A DNA stretch of 42,594 nucleotides from Fimenecus sp045594885 (GCA_045594885.1 JAZNZJ010000069.1:1-42594), one strand, 5' to 3'. Shown: positions 8,321-17,408, counted from the first letter of the stretch. Numbers and translations: made by a program. The notes: generated by a model not told the origin, from the letters alone.

Positions 8321-10039
8321 ATGAAAAAAGGTTTAGCAGTTTTGTCAGGGCTTACTGCTGCAGTTGGCGGCGGTTTGTTATATTTGAAGAATAAAGATAT
8401 ATGTCCTCGCTGTGAATTGAAAAAAGCACTTGCAAAAACAAAAATCCATTATATAAAGGATGAAATGTATAATAACGGTGCCGCACTCACACCACCAATG
8501 GGGTGGTCAAGCTGGAATATTTTCAGACATAAAATTGACGAAAATGTAATTCTTGATATTGCAAAAGCAATGAAAGAAAGCGGACTCAGTGATGCGGGTT
8601 ATGTTTATGTAAATCTTGATGATTGTTGGCAGTCTTCAATGAGGGATGAAAATGGTAAAATGCAGGGCGACCTTACCACATTTCCTCACGGAATTAAATG
8701 GCTTGTTGAGCAGGTTAACGATTTAGGTTTAAAACTCGGTATTTATTCATCAAATGGTACTCTTACCTGTGAAGATTTACCCGCATCTCTTTATAATGAA
8801 AGAATTGATGCAGATACTTTTGCTGAATGGGGAATTGAGTATTTTAAATATGACTATTGCCACCATGTGTTAATTCCGACAGATGCACCATATATTGACA
8901 GTATTTCAATTGGTGGTGAAGGAATTGACGGTGAACTTCTTTTCAAGGCTGAAAATGCAGTACTCAAAGGTGATGCAAAAATTGTTCACGAAGATAACGG
9001 TGAGAGTTATGTAAAAGGCCTTTGCAGCGGTCTTGGTACAGTTGAATTCAATAATATTGAAGTGCCTGCAGATGGCGAATATGTATTCACACTTGTTATG
9101 CGTAAAAACACTTGTAAAGGTCAATTCTGCGTTGTAACTGTAAATGGTACAGATAAATATGATTTTCTTATTGCTGAGCAAAAGGCATTTTCACGTGAGG
9201 GCAGAAGACAAATAAAAATAAACCTCAAATCAGGTAATAATACTATTTCTATTACAAACCCTGTAGGCTCACCTATGGATAGTGCCGCAATGCAGTATGA
9301 AAAAATGGGTAAAGAGCTTAAACGTGCAACAAAGAAATATGCCGAAGAGAACAATTGTGAAGAAAAGAAAATTCTTTATTCAATTTGTGAATGGGGTTGG
9401 AATCAGCCTTGGAAATGGGGCGGAAAAGCAGGTAATATCTGGCGAACTACAGGTGATATTCAACCTAATTGGGCATCAATTGTTGCTATTTATGAAACAA
9501 ATGTGAGATTGTCAGAATATGCTCAACCGGGTGCATTTAATGACCCCGATATGTTAGAGGTTGGCAACGGCAAACTTACTTACGAAGAAAACAAATCACA
9601 TTTTACACTTTGGGCAATGATGGCAGCACCGCTCATTTTGGGTAATGATTTAAGAACATTTATTAAAGAAGACGGTACTGTTGATAAAGATAACAAAACC
9701 CTTGAAATTCTTACAAACAAAGATGTTATTGCCATTGACCAAGATAAATTAGGTAAACAATGTGTAAGAATAAAGACAAATCTTGTTACTGACATTCTTG
9801 TAAAACCTCTTGAAAATAACGAAGTTGCCGTTTGCTTCTTTAATAAGGGGAACTCAAACACACAAATGACCTGCAATTTTGCAGATGTGCACAATCTTGT
9901 ATCAGTTTCTTTGCCTAATGCAGAAAGTTATAGCTGCAAAGAATTATGGTATAAAACAGAAGAAATTGTCACAGATAAGCTTACAACTACAGTTGCACCT
10001 CACGGTGTTAAGGTTTTCAGGATTTCTGCAGTGCAGTAA
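8321..10039 (+). CDS. GH27 alpha-galactosidase with an inserted beta-rich domain
   Basis: Hydrolyses terminal alpha-galactosides such as those of raffinose-family sugars and galactomannan. GH27 landmarks are LTPPMGWSSWNIF (about 57-69), VNLDDCW, LGIYSSNG, the nucleophile segment YFKYDYC (Asp178), the acid/base segment WRTTGDI (Asp379) and DPDMLEVGNG, with a C-terminal beta domain. Unusually, about 130 residues (roughly 193-322, rich in beta-type sequence resembling CBM6/35 modules) lie between the nucleophile and acid/base strands. The N terminus is a hydrophobic segment (about 5-22) without a clear cleavage site, then a CPRC pair, suggesting a membrane anchor. It follows the ispH terminator and converges on the CmpB-like gene with 23 bp of overlap. 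Confidence 0.93.
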   Translation: MKKGLAVLSGLTAAVGGGLLYLKNKDICPRCELKKALAKTKIHYIKDEMYNNGAALTPPMGWSSWNIFRHKIDENVILDIAKAMKESGLSDAGYVYVNLDDCWQSSMRDENGKMQGDLTTFPHGIKWLVEQVNDLGLKLGIYSSNGTLTCEDLPASLYNERIDADTFAEWGIEYFKYDYCHHVLIPTDAPYIDSISIGGEGIDGELLFKAENAVLKGDAKIVHEDNGESYVKGLCSGLGTVEFNNIEVPADGEYVFTLVMRKNTCKGQFCVVTVNGTDKYDFLIAEQKAFSREGRRQIKINLKSGNNTISITNPVGSPMDSAAMQYEKMGKELKRATKKYAEENNCEEKKILYSICEWGWNQPWKWGGKAGNIWRTTGDIQPNWASIVAIYETNVRLSEYAQPGAFNDPDMLEVGNGKLTYEENKSHFTLWAMMAAPLILGNDLRTFIKEDGTVDKDNKTLEILTNKDVIAIDQDKLGKQCVRIKTNLVTDILVKPLENNEVAVCFFNKGNSNTQMTCNFADVHNLVSVSLPNAESYSCKELWYKTEEIVTDKLTTTVAPHGVKVFRISAVQ

Positions 10040-10409
10040 GTATGTGAATATTTTCGAAAACAAGCAATACAATAAAAGATAAGCCATACCAACAAGCAGA
10101 AAATTGCAATGTTATTTGTCCTAAAAAATTACCGGGCATATTTGTGTAATCCCATACCTGAAGTCCAAATATTATATTGACAACTACACCAACTGCAAAT
10201 TCCAATGTGGTAATGGCGACCATTCCCCAGAAGGCTTTTATGAAAATTGAAGCATCTGAAGAATTGTTTATTAAATATAAAATTAAAAAGGCGGCGCCAC
10301 CGGTTAAAATCATTGACCAATGAGTATAACCACGGAATGCTATTTCAATAGCACCGTAACCGATACCGCCGATTAAGAAAAGTATAATATATTTTTCTGC
10401 ATTAACCAT
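10017..10409 (-). CDS. Putative CmpB-type (ABC type IV-like) membrane protein
   Basis: A 130-aa protein with four hydrophobic segments. The stretch VWDYTNMPGNFLGQITLQFSACW matches the motif region of the ABC_trans_CmpB family, small membrane proteins of unproven function often annotated as putative ABC transporter permeases. I start at MVNAEKYI (10409), preceded by AAGGGTGA, rather than at an ATG eight codons upstream. No ATPase partner is adjacent, and its 3' end overlaps the GH27 gene tail to tail. Confidence 0.75.
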   Translation of the reverse strand: MVNAEKYIILFLIGGIGYGAIEIAFRGYTHWSMILTGGAAFLILYLINNSSDASIFIKAFWGMVAITTLEFAVGVVVNIIFGLQVWDYTNMPGNFLGQITLQFSACWYGLSFIVLLVFENIHILTALQKS

Positions 10410-10516
10410 AATATCACCCTTAAATACATTCACTTGGGCTATTATTCCCTAATTGTCCGTTAAAATGTGTGCAGGGTGATTTATATGTAAAAATTTTATC
10501 TTACAAGGTGAAATTG

Positions 10517-12499
10517 ATGAGTAATTTTGAACAGAAAAAAATAAGAGCCGAACAGCTTCGCAAAGAGCTTAATCATCATATCTATCGTTACTATGTTGAA
10601 AATGAAAACGATATTTCAGACTATGAATATGATATGCTTATGCGAGAGTTGGACTCAATTGAGAAAGAATATCCCGAACTTTTAACGGCGGATTCACCTA
10701 CTCATAGAGTTGGTGGTCAGGCTGACGGACTTTTTGAAACAGTTGTTCACACCGTTAAAATGGAAAGTTTGCAAGATGCTTTTTCTCACGACGAAGTACG
10801 TGATTTCGATAAAAGAGTTAGAGATATATTCAGTAATGCCGAATATGTTGTTGAACCTAAAATTGACGGACTTTCAGTATCTCTTGAATACACAAATGGT
10901 GTGTTCACCCGAGGTTCAACCCGTGGTGACGGTGTTCAGGGTGAAGATATTACTGCAAATCTTCGTACTGTTAAATCAATTCCCTTAAGACTTAAAAAGG
11001 ATATTCCTTTTATTGAGGTCCGTGGCGAAGTTTATATGCCCCGTGATGTATTCTTAAAGATTGTTGAAAAGCAAGAACTCAACGGCGAAAAGCCATTTAA
11101 AAATCCAAGAAATGCAGCGGCGGGTAGTATTAGACAAAAAAATCCTAAAATTACTGCTGAACGCAATCTTGATATTTATGTGTTCAATATTCAGCAGGTT
11201 GAGGGTGTTGAAATTAACGGGCATTACCAATCACTTGAATTTTTAAAAGAATTAGGATTTAAAACAATTCCATTTTTCAATAAGTTCAATAATATTAACG
11301 ATACACTTAAAGAAATTGAAAGAATTGGTGATATTCGATACACATTACCCTTTGATATTGACGGTGCAGTAATTAAAACTGATGATTTCTCAATGCGTGA
11401 AGCAATAGGCAGTACAGCAAAGTTTCCTAAATGGGCATTGGCATATAAATATCCACCTGAAGAAAAGGAAACAAAACTTATTGATATTGAAATCAATGTG
11501 GGCAGAACGGGTGTTTTAACACCAACAGCAGTTTTTGAGCCCGTACTTGTTGCAGGTTCAACTGTCAGCCGAGCAACACTTCATAATCAGGATTTCATAA
11601 ACGAAAAAGGAATTAGAATAGGGGACACCGTTATAATCCGCAAAGCAGGTGATATTATCCCTGAAGTTCTTTCAGTAGTGAAGCATGAAGAAAATGCGTC
11701 ACCCTATGAAATCCCCAAATTCTGTCCGTCTTGTAATTCACCCGTTCATCGTGAAGAGGGGGAATCTGCAATTAGATGCGACAATCCCGATTGCCCCGCA
11801 CAGCTTTTGCGAGTTCTTATTCATTTCTGCTCACGTGACGCTATGGATATTGAGGGACTTGGTGATGCCGTCCTTGAAACTCTGTTAAATAAAGGTTTAA
11901 TCGGTAAAATTGCGGATATTTATCGCATAGATTATGATAAGATTGCAGAGCTTGACGGTATGGGTAAAAAGAGTGCTGAAAATATGCGAAAAGCCATAGA
12001 AAAGTCAAAAGAAAATGACCTTTCAAAACTCATTTTTGCATTCGGTATTCGTCATATAGGTCAAAAGGCTTCAAAATTGCTCTCTGACCGCTTTTTAACC
12101 CTTGATAACATAATTTCTGCTACAAAAGAAGAAATCCTTACAATCGAAGGATTTGGCGAAATAATGGCTGAGTCAGTTGTTGAGTTTTTCTCACTTTCAC
12201 AGACAAGGCAGATGATTGATGAATTAAAATCATTTGGACTCAATATGGAAAGTCAACGTGAAATAAAGGATAATCGATTTGAAGGTATGACCTTTGTTTT
12301 GACGGGTACACTTTCAACTTACGGTAGAAAAGAAGCACAAGAGATTATTGAATCCTATGGTGGCAAAGCATCTTCATCAGTATCAAAGAAAACGACATAT
12401 GTTTTAGCAGGTGAGGCGGCAGGCTCAAAACTTCAAAAAGCAACGGATTTAGGTATTACAATAATCAACGAAGAACAATTCGCTGAAATGATAAAATAA
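10517..12499 (+). CDS. ligA: NAD+-dependent DNA ligase
   Basis: Seals nicks in duplex DNA with NAD+ as adenylate donor, essential for Okazaki fragment joining. The 660-aa protein has the N-terminal Ia domain (YRYYVENENDISDYEYD), active-site KIDG in VEPKIDGLSVSLEY, the OB fold (VGRTGVLTPTAVFEPV), a Cys4 zinc finger (CPSC...CDNPDC), helix-hairpin-helix repeats and a C-terminal BRCT domain (FEGMTFVLTGTLSTYGRKEA). ATG 10517 has AAGGTGA upstream; earlier in-frame starts add a non-homologous extension. It is usually preceded by pcrA, which is not seen here. Confidence 0.97.
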   Translation: MSNFEQKKIRAEQLRKELNHHIYRYYVENENDISDYEYDMLMRELDSIEKEYPELLTADSPTHRVGGQADGLFETVVHTVKMESLQDAFSHDEVRDFDKRVRDIFSNAEYVVEPKIDGLSVSLEYTNGVFTRGSTRGDGVQGEDITANLRTVKSIPLRLKKDIPFIEVRGEVYMPRDVFLKIVEKQELNGEKPFKNPRNAAAGSIRQKNPKITAERNLDIYVFNIQQVEGVEINGHYQSLEFLKELGFKTIPFFNKFNNINDTLKEIERIGDIRYTLPFDIDGAVIKTDDFSMREAIGSTAKFPKWALAYKYPPEEKETKLIDIEINVGRTGVLTPTAVFEPVLVAGSTVSRATLHNQDFINEKGIRIGDTVIIRKAGDIIPEVLSVVKHEENASPYEIPKFCPSCNSPVHREEGESAIRCDNPDCPAQLLRVLIHFCSRDAMDIEGLGDAVLETLLNKGLIGKIADIYRIDYDKIAELDGMGKKSAENMRKAIEKSKENDLSKLIFAFGIRHIGQKASKLLSDRFLTLDNIISATKEEILTIEGFGEIMAESVVEFFSLSQTRQMIDELKSFGLNMESQREIKDNRFEGMTFVLTGTLSTYGRKEAQEIIESYGGKASSSVSKKTTYVLAGEAAGSKLQKATDLGITIINEEQFAEMIK

Positions 12500-12510
12500 T
12501 TTTTCTTCGT

Positions 12511-12563
12511 GCCTCCCTCTGACGAGGGAGGTGTCAAAATCTTTGATTTTGACGGAGGGAGAG
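12511..12563. repeat. REP-like intergenic palindromic repeat
   Basis: Two back-to-back hairpins: CCTCCCTC / GAGGGAGG with loop TGAC (12512-12531), then GTCAAAATC / GATTTTGAC with loop TTT (12532-12552), ending in a partial repeat GGAGGGAG. The GC-rich arms and compact double-hairpin form suggest a dispersed intergenic repeat that may also end ligA transcription. Only one copy lies in this window. Confidence 0.6.
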
Positions 12564-12574
12564 ATATAAAAAAT

Positions 12575-12598
12575 AAGAGGTAGAAATTTCTACCTCTT
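12575..12598 (-). terminator. Terminator of the APH-like kinase gene
   Basis: A perfect 24-bp palindrome (AAGAGGTAGAAA and its complement) that includes the stop codon of the minus-strand gene and is followed on that strand by a T-rich stretch (12566-12573). Confidence 0.7.
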
Positions 12599-13498
12599 TA
12601 ACTTTGCCTTTTTTATTTGTCTAATCAGTTTTTTTGACCTCATTTTAATATAATTGATTGTGTCAATCTCACCCAATCTTATCCACCAATCAATTTCATT
12701 ACATAATGCGTAAAACTCAACCTTTAAATCACAATATTTATTGACAGTTACTCGCTCTTTGTATAGTTTATATAACTTTAATTTTTTCCCAAGCCCTAAA
12801 GTCAAACAGAAAAGTTCATATTCGGGTTCAACAAATCTTGTATTAAATGGGTCAATAACACCTGCAACTTCACATTTTTCTGTGTCAATAATCATATTGG
12901 GTGTCCAAAAGTCACCGTGCGAAAGACAAGATGTGTTTTCTGTATTATCAAAAATTTCATCAAAATTTATTAAAACAAGATTAAGTGATTTGATTACCTT
13001 TTTGTTAAGTTCACCATTATTATATTTATCTTTTGCAAAATTATATATTTTGTCAAAAAAAGCCCTATAGTACTCTTTCCAAGAATTATAAGAAGGATTA
13101 TTAAATGCACCGAATTTATCATTATGAACACTTTGCATATCAAGAAAACAATCGATGATATTATTTGCAAGGTGTTTTTTATCATTAATGTCTTTTAATT
13201 TTAATTCTTTGCCACTAGCACCATAAATAAATTCTATACCAAGATACGAAACACTATTTTTTTCTGTAATAAAATATGTTTTAGGAATTTTAAAACCGAC
13301 ATTATTGCGTAAAAACTCGTTCATTTTCATTTCTTCGCACATCAGTTCAAAATATTTACTTGTCTTAACCACAAGTCTAAAAGGGGAGGAAGTTATTTCA
13401 ACGCAATAGCAACTTGCAGTACCGCCATTACCAACAGCAGAAACATTTGTAACAGTAGTATTCAATTGTTCTTCAACTATTGCTTTGATATTTTCCAT
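12590..13498 (-). CDS. APH/fructosamine-kinase-like phosphotransferase
   Basis: A 302-aa small-molecule kinase of the aminoglycoside-phosphotransferase/choline-kinase/fructosamine-kinase fold. Visible are a glycine-rich N-lobe (VSAVGNGGTASCYCVEI), a lysine strand (FRLVVKTS), the catalytic loop SHGDFWTPNMI (HGD-x4-N) and the metal-binding IDPF. HGDFWTPN is closest to the HGDLWSGN loop of fructosamine kinases, but other family features cannot be verified, so the substrate is unknown. The start lies 2 bp after the stop of the pseudouridine synthase gene, so the two form an operon read from 14491-14519. Confidence 0.8.
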   Translation of the reverse strand: MENIKAIVEEQLNTTVTNVSAVGNGGTASCYCVEITSSPFRLVVKTSKYFELMCEEMKMNEFLRNNVGFKIPKTYFITEKNSVSYLGIEFIYGASGKELKLKDINDKKHLANNIIDCFLDMQSVHNDKFGAFNNPSYNSWKEYYRAFFDKIYNFAKDKYNNGELNKKVIKSLNLVLINFDEIFDNTENTSCLSHGDFWTPNMIIDTEKCEVAGVIDPFNTRFVEPEYELFCLTLGLGKKLKLYKLYKERVTVNKYCDLKVEFYALCNEIDWWIRLGEIDTINYIKMRSKKLIRQIKKAKLKR

Positions 13499-13500
13499 TA

Positions 13501-14463
13501 TTATAATCCCTTGTTATAAAATTCATTCTTAAACCACACGTCATTTACTTCAAATTCCTTATGATTTAAGTATTCAAGTATTCCTGCATCCGTCGTGAAG
13601 TCGAACACAAGCTTATACGAATATAAGAATTGCTTTTTGTAGCCATATTTCTTATTTTGAGCATTTGTACCATATTTACCGTCGCCTAAAAGCGGGTGAC
13701 CGATTGACGCAAAATGTGCCCTAATTTGATGTGTGCGTCCTGTTAAGAGTTCAACCTCAACAAGACTTAATTCACCATCTGTATCAATAACATTGTACTT
13801 TGTACGAATTTCTTTTGAATCATCCATTTTCTTTTTAGAAACAGTAACCTTATTTTTGTTTTCGTCTTTTACAAGATACCCTTCTAAAAGACCGCTATTT
13901 TTCTTGATTTCACCGTGAACAATACAGAGATAAAACTTGTGTAATTCACGGTCTTTCATTTTTTGATTGAGAATACGAAGCGTTTCAGCATTTTTTGCCG
14001 CAATAACAATGCCACCCGTATTACGGTCAATTCTGTTTACCAAAGACGGAACAAATGAGTTTTCATCGTCAGGCTTGTATTCACCATTTTCATAAAGATA
14101 ACGTTTAATTCTGCCAATCAAGGTGTCAATATATTCATTGTCATCAGGGTGTGAGAGTACACCAACTTTTTTATCGCAAAGAATAATATTTTCATCTTCA
14201 TAAATTATGTTGAGATTTTTTGAAGCCTTGAGAAAATCATACTTTTCAGGTGCTTTTTCAAAAAATTCATCATTTATATACATATCAACAATATCACCCA
14301 CATTAAGACGTGTTGAGATTTCAGCACGTTTACCATTAACCTTAATTCGCTTAATACGGATATATTTATACAAAAGTGTTTTTGGTAAAAGGGGAACACT
14401 CTTAGTTATGAATTTATCAAGTCGCTGGTCAGCGTCATTTTTATTGATTGTAAAACTCTTCAT
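13501..14463 (-). CDS. RluA-family pseudouridine synthase with S4 domain
   Basis: Isomerises specific uridines in rRNA or tRNA to pseudouridine. An N-terminal S4 RNA-binding domain (DQRLDKFITKSVPLLPKTLLYKYIR; KRIKVNGKRAEISTRLNVGDIV) precedes the catalytic fold with NRIDRNTGGIVIAAK, where the Asp of the family HRLDxxTSG motif is kept although the first residue is Asn. LLTGRTHQIRAHFASIGHPLLGDGKYG follows. Length (320 aa) fits RluC/RluD-like enzymes; the target site cannot be deduced. First gene of a two-gene operon with the APH-like kinase. Confidence 0.92.
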   Translation of the reverse strand: MKSFTINKNDADQRLDKFITKSVPLLPKTLLYKYIRIKRIKVNGKRAEISTRLNVGDIVDMYINDEFFEKAPEKYDFLKASKNLNIIYEDENIILCDKKVGVLSHPDDNEYIDTLIGRIKRYLYENGEYKPDDENSFVPSLVNRIDRNTGGIVIAAKNAETLRILNQKMKDRELHKFYLCIVHGEIKKNSGLLEGYLVKDENKNKVTVSKKKMDDSKEIRTKYNVIDTDGELSLVEVELLTGRTHQIRAHFASIGHPLLGDGKYGTNAQNKKYGYKKQFLYSYKLVFDFTTDAGILEYLNHKEFEVNDVWFKNEFYNKGL

Positions 14464-14490
14464 TTTAACACCTCAAAATTATTTCAATTA

Positions 14491-14519
14491 AATATACCAC
14501 AAGTTAAACCTCATTTCAA
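14491..14519 (-). promoter_or_regulatory. Promoter of the pseudouridine synthase-kinase operon
   Basis: Minus-strand TTGAAA (14514-14519) and TATATT (14491-14496) with a 17-bp spacer. A divergent extended -10 (TGT-TATAGA, 14539-14547) serves the next gene. Confidence 0.65.
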
Positions 14520-14566
14520 CTTGAAACTTGCAAGAAAATGTTATAGAATTACTTTGGTGATTAAAA

Positions 14567-15094
14567 ATGAATATAAATAAAACTCATTATAAGATTTTAA
14601 GTGATGTGAAAAAAGAATATTTAAATATGTCCACACTTGAAATCCGTGAAAAACTTAATATAGCATTTAAAACTCCAACTGTAGAAGATGATATGACGGG
14701 TATTTCGGGAAAGTATATAAAACTTGACAAGCTTTATAAGGTTAAGTATATTCATTCCCGTGATAAGCAAATGCAGCCACAGACATTTGACAGATACCAC
14801 TATCTTCTTGATGTGGGTGAAGACGAAAACGGTGCATATGTTGAATATGTAATGGTATATGACAAATTTTATAACCCGCTTACAAGACTTGTCTATATAC
14901 TTGCGGTTTGTGCTGTTATTACATATTTACATTTTCAATATGTTAATAGTAATTTGAGTAATGTATCAGCGATTACATTAAGTGTTGTGCTTGTTGCCTC
15001 AATTGCCCTTGTTTTCAAAAAATCTAAAGAAAGTGCAGAAAAGTGTAAGGGTGCGGAAACTCTTTTAGAAAATCTGTTAAAAGATTTAGAATAA
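14567..15094 (+). CDS. Hypothetical membrane protein with two TM segments
   Basis: I do not recognise a family. The 175-aa protein has a charged N-terminal half (about 1-105, predicted cytoplasmic, containing YHYLLDVGEDENGAYVEYVMVYDKFYNP), two hydrophobic segments (about 107-125 and 134-150), and a short lysine- and glutamate-rich tail. GGTGA precedes ATG 14567. It lies between the RluA-type gene (divergent) and the amino acid transporter, which has its own promoter immediately after this stop. Nothing ties it functionally to either side. Confidence 0.75.
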   Translation: MNINKTHYKILSDVKKEYLNMSTLEIREKLNIAFKTPTVEDDMTGISGKYIKLDKLYKVKYIHSRDKQMQPQTFDRYHYLLDVGEDENGAYVEYVMVYDKFYNPLTRLVYILAVCAVITYLHFQYVNSNLSNVSAITLSVVLVASIALVFKKSKESAEKCKGAETLLENLLKDLE

Positions 15095-15096
15095 TA

Positions 15097-15125
15097 TTGA
15101 CAAAAAAACTATATTGATGTATTAT
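15097..15125 (+). promoter_or_regulatory. Promoter of the amino acid ABC transporter operon
   Basis: Consensus TTGACA (15097-15102), 17-bp spacer, TATTAT (15120-15125), followed by a short leader and AAAGGGAG before ATG 15170. Confidence 0.8.
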
Positions 15126-15169
15126 ACTAAAGTATTAACACTTTACTACATTAAAAGGGAGTTATTATT

Positions 15170-15967
15170 ATGAAAATGACAAAAATTCTTGCTGTCGTAA
15201 TGGCAGTGCTTATGGTTGCTCTTTGTTTCACAGCTTGTGGTGGAAATGAAGCAAAAATCGTTGTTGCTGAAAAAGGTTCAGCAGGTGAAGAGGTAATGAA
15301 TGCTGATGCATATTTTGCAGAGTATGAGAAAGTTGCCGTTGATTCACAGTCTAAAACACTTGTTGAAGTAAAATCGGGTACTGCTAATGCTGCCGTTATT
15401 GACTATGTTATGTCAATCGGTTCAATCGGTGAGGGTACTGATTATGCTGACCTTAAAGTGCTTGATGACGTTGCATTTAATCCTGAACAGTATGGTATTG
15501 CATTCAGAAAAGGTTCAGATGCTACATATTATGTAAATCAGGCTATGGCAGACCTTAAAGCAGACGGCACACTTAATACAATCGCAACAAAGTATAAGCT
15601 TCAGGACCTTCTCGTTGTTAAAGATACATTCACAAAGCCTGAAGTTGCTGAGTCTGATTGGGAATACATCAAGAATAAGGGCGAAATGGTTATCGGTATT
15701 ACTCTTTTCGCACCAATGAACTATTATGATGATAACAATAATCTTACAGGTTTTGAAACTGAATTTGCTGAGGCAGTTTGTGCAAAGCTCGGTGTTAAAG
15801 CTAATTTCAAGGTAATTGACTGGAATTCAAAAGAAACAGAACTTGCAAGTAAAAATATTGACTGTATCTGGAATGGTATGACAATTACTCCTGAAAGAGA
15901 AGAAAATATGTCAATCACAATTCCTTATATGGAAAATAAGCAGGTTGTAGTCGTTAAGGCTGACTAA
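15170..15967 (+). CDS. Polar amino acid ABC transporter binding lipoprotein, apparently circularly permuted
   Basis: A 265-aa lipoprotein (lipobox FTAC, Cys23) of the SBP_bac_3 family that would bind an amino acid and deliver it to the permease encoded next. The segment order is unusual. Residues 28-146 match what is normally the C-terminal part (AKIVVAEKGSAGEEV; VDSQSKTLVEVKSGTANAAVIDY; QYGIAFRKGS; ADGTLNTIATKYKLQD). Residues 163-265 match what is normally the mature N-terminal lobe (DWEYIKNKGEMVIGI; PMNYYDDNNNLTGFETEF; IDCIWNGMTITPEREENM; PYMENKQVVVVKAD), where the protein stops. Linker 147-162 joins the old C and N termini. Signal peptide and frame are intact, and a consensus promoter precedes it. 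Confidence 0.9.
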   Translation: MKMTKILAVVMAVLMVALCFTACGGNEAKIVVAEKGSAGEEVMNADAYFAEYEKVAVDSQSKTLVEVKSGTANAAVIDYVMSIGSIGEGTDYADLKVLDDVAFNPEQYGIAFRKGSDATYYVNQAMADLKADGTLNTIATKYKLQDLLVVKDTFTKPEVAESDWEYIKNKGEMVIGITLFAPMNYYDDNNNLTGFETEFAEAVCAKLGVKANFKVIDWNSKETELASKNIDCIWNGMTITPEREENMSITIPYMENKQVVVVKAD

Positions 15968-15984
15968 TTTTAGGAGTTTGTTTA

Positions 15985-16629
15985 ATGTCTTTTGTAAATA
16001 TAAGCCTTGATTTACTTCAAAGCTTTTCTGAAAACTGTGAACTATTTCTTTTCACACTGTTGTTTTCTTTGCCATTGGGTCTTATTATTTCAATGGGCTC
16101 AATGTCAAAAATCAAAATTATAAAGTATATAACAAAAGCATTTGTCTGGGTCATCAGAGGTACGCCTCTGATGCTCCAGCTTTTTGTGGTTATGTATGTG
16201 CCGGGTCTTGTTTTTGGTATTCCAATGAAATCAAGAATGACTGCGGCCCTTATTGCCTTTGTTATTAACTATGCGGCATATTTTTCAGAGATTTATCGTG
16301 GCGGAATTGAATCCATACCCAAAGGTCAGTATGAAGCCGGTCAAGTGCTCGGAATGACAAAGTCGCAGATTTTCTTTAAGGTTGTTTTAATGCAGGTTGT
16401 AAAGAGAATTATTCCACCAATGAGTAACGAAATTATTACCTTGGTAAAAGATACCTCTCTTGCCCGTGTAATTGCAATTTCTGAAATTTTGATGACTGCA
16501 ACTGAATATACAAGTGAAGGTCTTATATGGCCATTATTCTATACAGGGCTTTATTTCCTCGCTTTCTGTGGCGGTCTTACATTGTTGTTCAACTTTATTG
16601 AGAAAAAATTTGATTATTATCGGAGTTAA
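15985..16629 (+). CDS. Amino acid ABC transporter permease (HisM/GlnP type)
   Basis: A 214-aa inner-membrane subunit with about five TM segments. The N-terminal part reads FVWVIRGTPLMLQLFVVMY, typical of polar amino acid permeases, and the EAA loop contacting the ATPase reads YEAGQVLGMTKSQIFFKVVLMQ. It lies 17 bp after the binding protein and 5 bp before the ATPase. A single permease gene implies a homodimeric channel. Substrate is inferred only as a polar amino acid (glutamine, cystine or similar). Confidence 0.94.
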   Translation: MSFVNISLDLLQSFSENCELFLFTLLFSLPLGLIISMGSMSKIKIIKYITKAFVWVIRGTPLMLQLFVVMYVPGLVFGIPMKSRMTAALIAFVINYAAYFSEIYRGGIESIPKGQYEAGQVLGMTKSQIFFKVVLMQVVKRIIPPMSNEIITLVKDTSLARVIAISEILMTATEYTSEGLIWPLFYTGLYFLAFCGGLTLLFNFIEKKFDYYRS

Positions 16630-16634
16630 AGATT

Positions 16635-17408
16635 ATGTCTATATTGCAAATAGAAAATATTAAAAAGAGCTTCGGTAATAACGAAGTTTTAAAGGACATC
16701 AGTTTTTCACTTGAAAAAGGTGAAGTGTTGTCAATAATCGGTTCGTCGGGTAGCGGTAAAACTACATTGTTGCGTTGCCTTAATTTCCTTGAAACCGCAG
16801 AATTCGGTAAAATTTATGTTGACGGCGATATGCTTATAGATTTCGCAGTTGATACAAATGAAAAGGATGAACAGCTTCGCAGAAAAAGACTTAATTTTGG
16901 TCTTGTTTTTCAGTCATTCAACCTTTTTCCACAATACACAATTTTAAAGAATCTTACTTTGGCGGTTCAATTGCTTGAAAATGTAAAGAAAAAGGATAAA
17001 GAAAGACTCAAAGAGATTGATGACCATGCACTTGATTTATTGAAAAGAGTCGGTCTTGAAGATAAAGTCAATGCTTTTCCTTGTGAGCTTTCCGGTGGTC
17101 AGCAGCAACGTGTTGCAATTGCAAGAGCTTTGATGCTTTCACCCAAAATTCTCTGCTTTGATGAGCCCACAAGTGCACTCGACCCTGAACTTACGGGTGA
17201 GGTGCTTCGTGTTATTCGTGAACTTCGTGATGGTAATACAACAATGATAATTGTTACTCACGAAATGAATTTCGCCAAAAATGTTTCTGATAAAGTAATT
17301 TTTATGGCTGATGGCATCATTGAAGAAATGGGAACACCTGAAGACGTTTTTGAAAATCCAAAGAGTCAAAGACTTAAAGATTTCTTGAGTTCAACACTTA
17401 AAGATTAA
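16635..17408 (+). CDS. Amino acid ABC transporter ATP-binding protein (GlnQ type)
   Basis: A 257-aa ABC ATPase that energises import through the adjacent permease. Walker A GSSGSGKTT, Q-loop VFQSFNLFPQYT, signature LSGGQQQRVAIARAL, Walker B ILCFDEPTSALDPE and switch His in IVTHEM are all intact. An insertion of about 15 residues (FAVDTNEKDEQLRRKRL) between Walker A and the Q-loop is common in clostridial members. Last gene of the operon, followed 3 bp later by a terminator. Confidence 0.96.
   Translation: MSILQIENIKKSFGNNEVLKDISFSLEKGEVLSIIGSSGSGKTTLLRCLNFLETAEFGKIYVDGDMLIDFAVDTNEKDEQLRRKRLNFGLVFQSFNLFPQYTILKNLTLAVQLLENVKKKDKERLKEIDDHALDLLKRVGLEDKVNAFPCELSGGQQQRVAIARALMLSPKILCFDEPTSALDPELTGEVLRVIRELRDGNTTMIIVTHEMNFAKNVSDKVIFMADGIIEEMGTPEDVFENPKSQRLKDFLSSTLKD

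Noticed and set aside
15170..15967. Binding protein as a truncated or frameshifted pseudogene
   Set aside because: Signal peptide, both lobes, start and stop are intact, and the partner genes follow immediately. The oddity is segment order, not loss.
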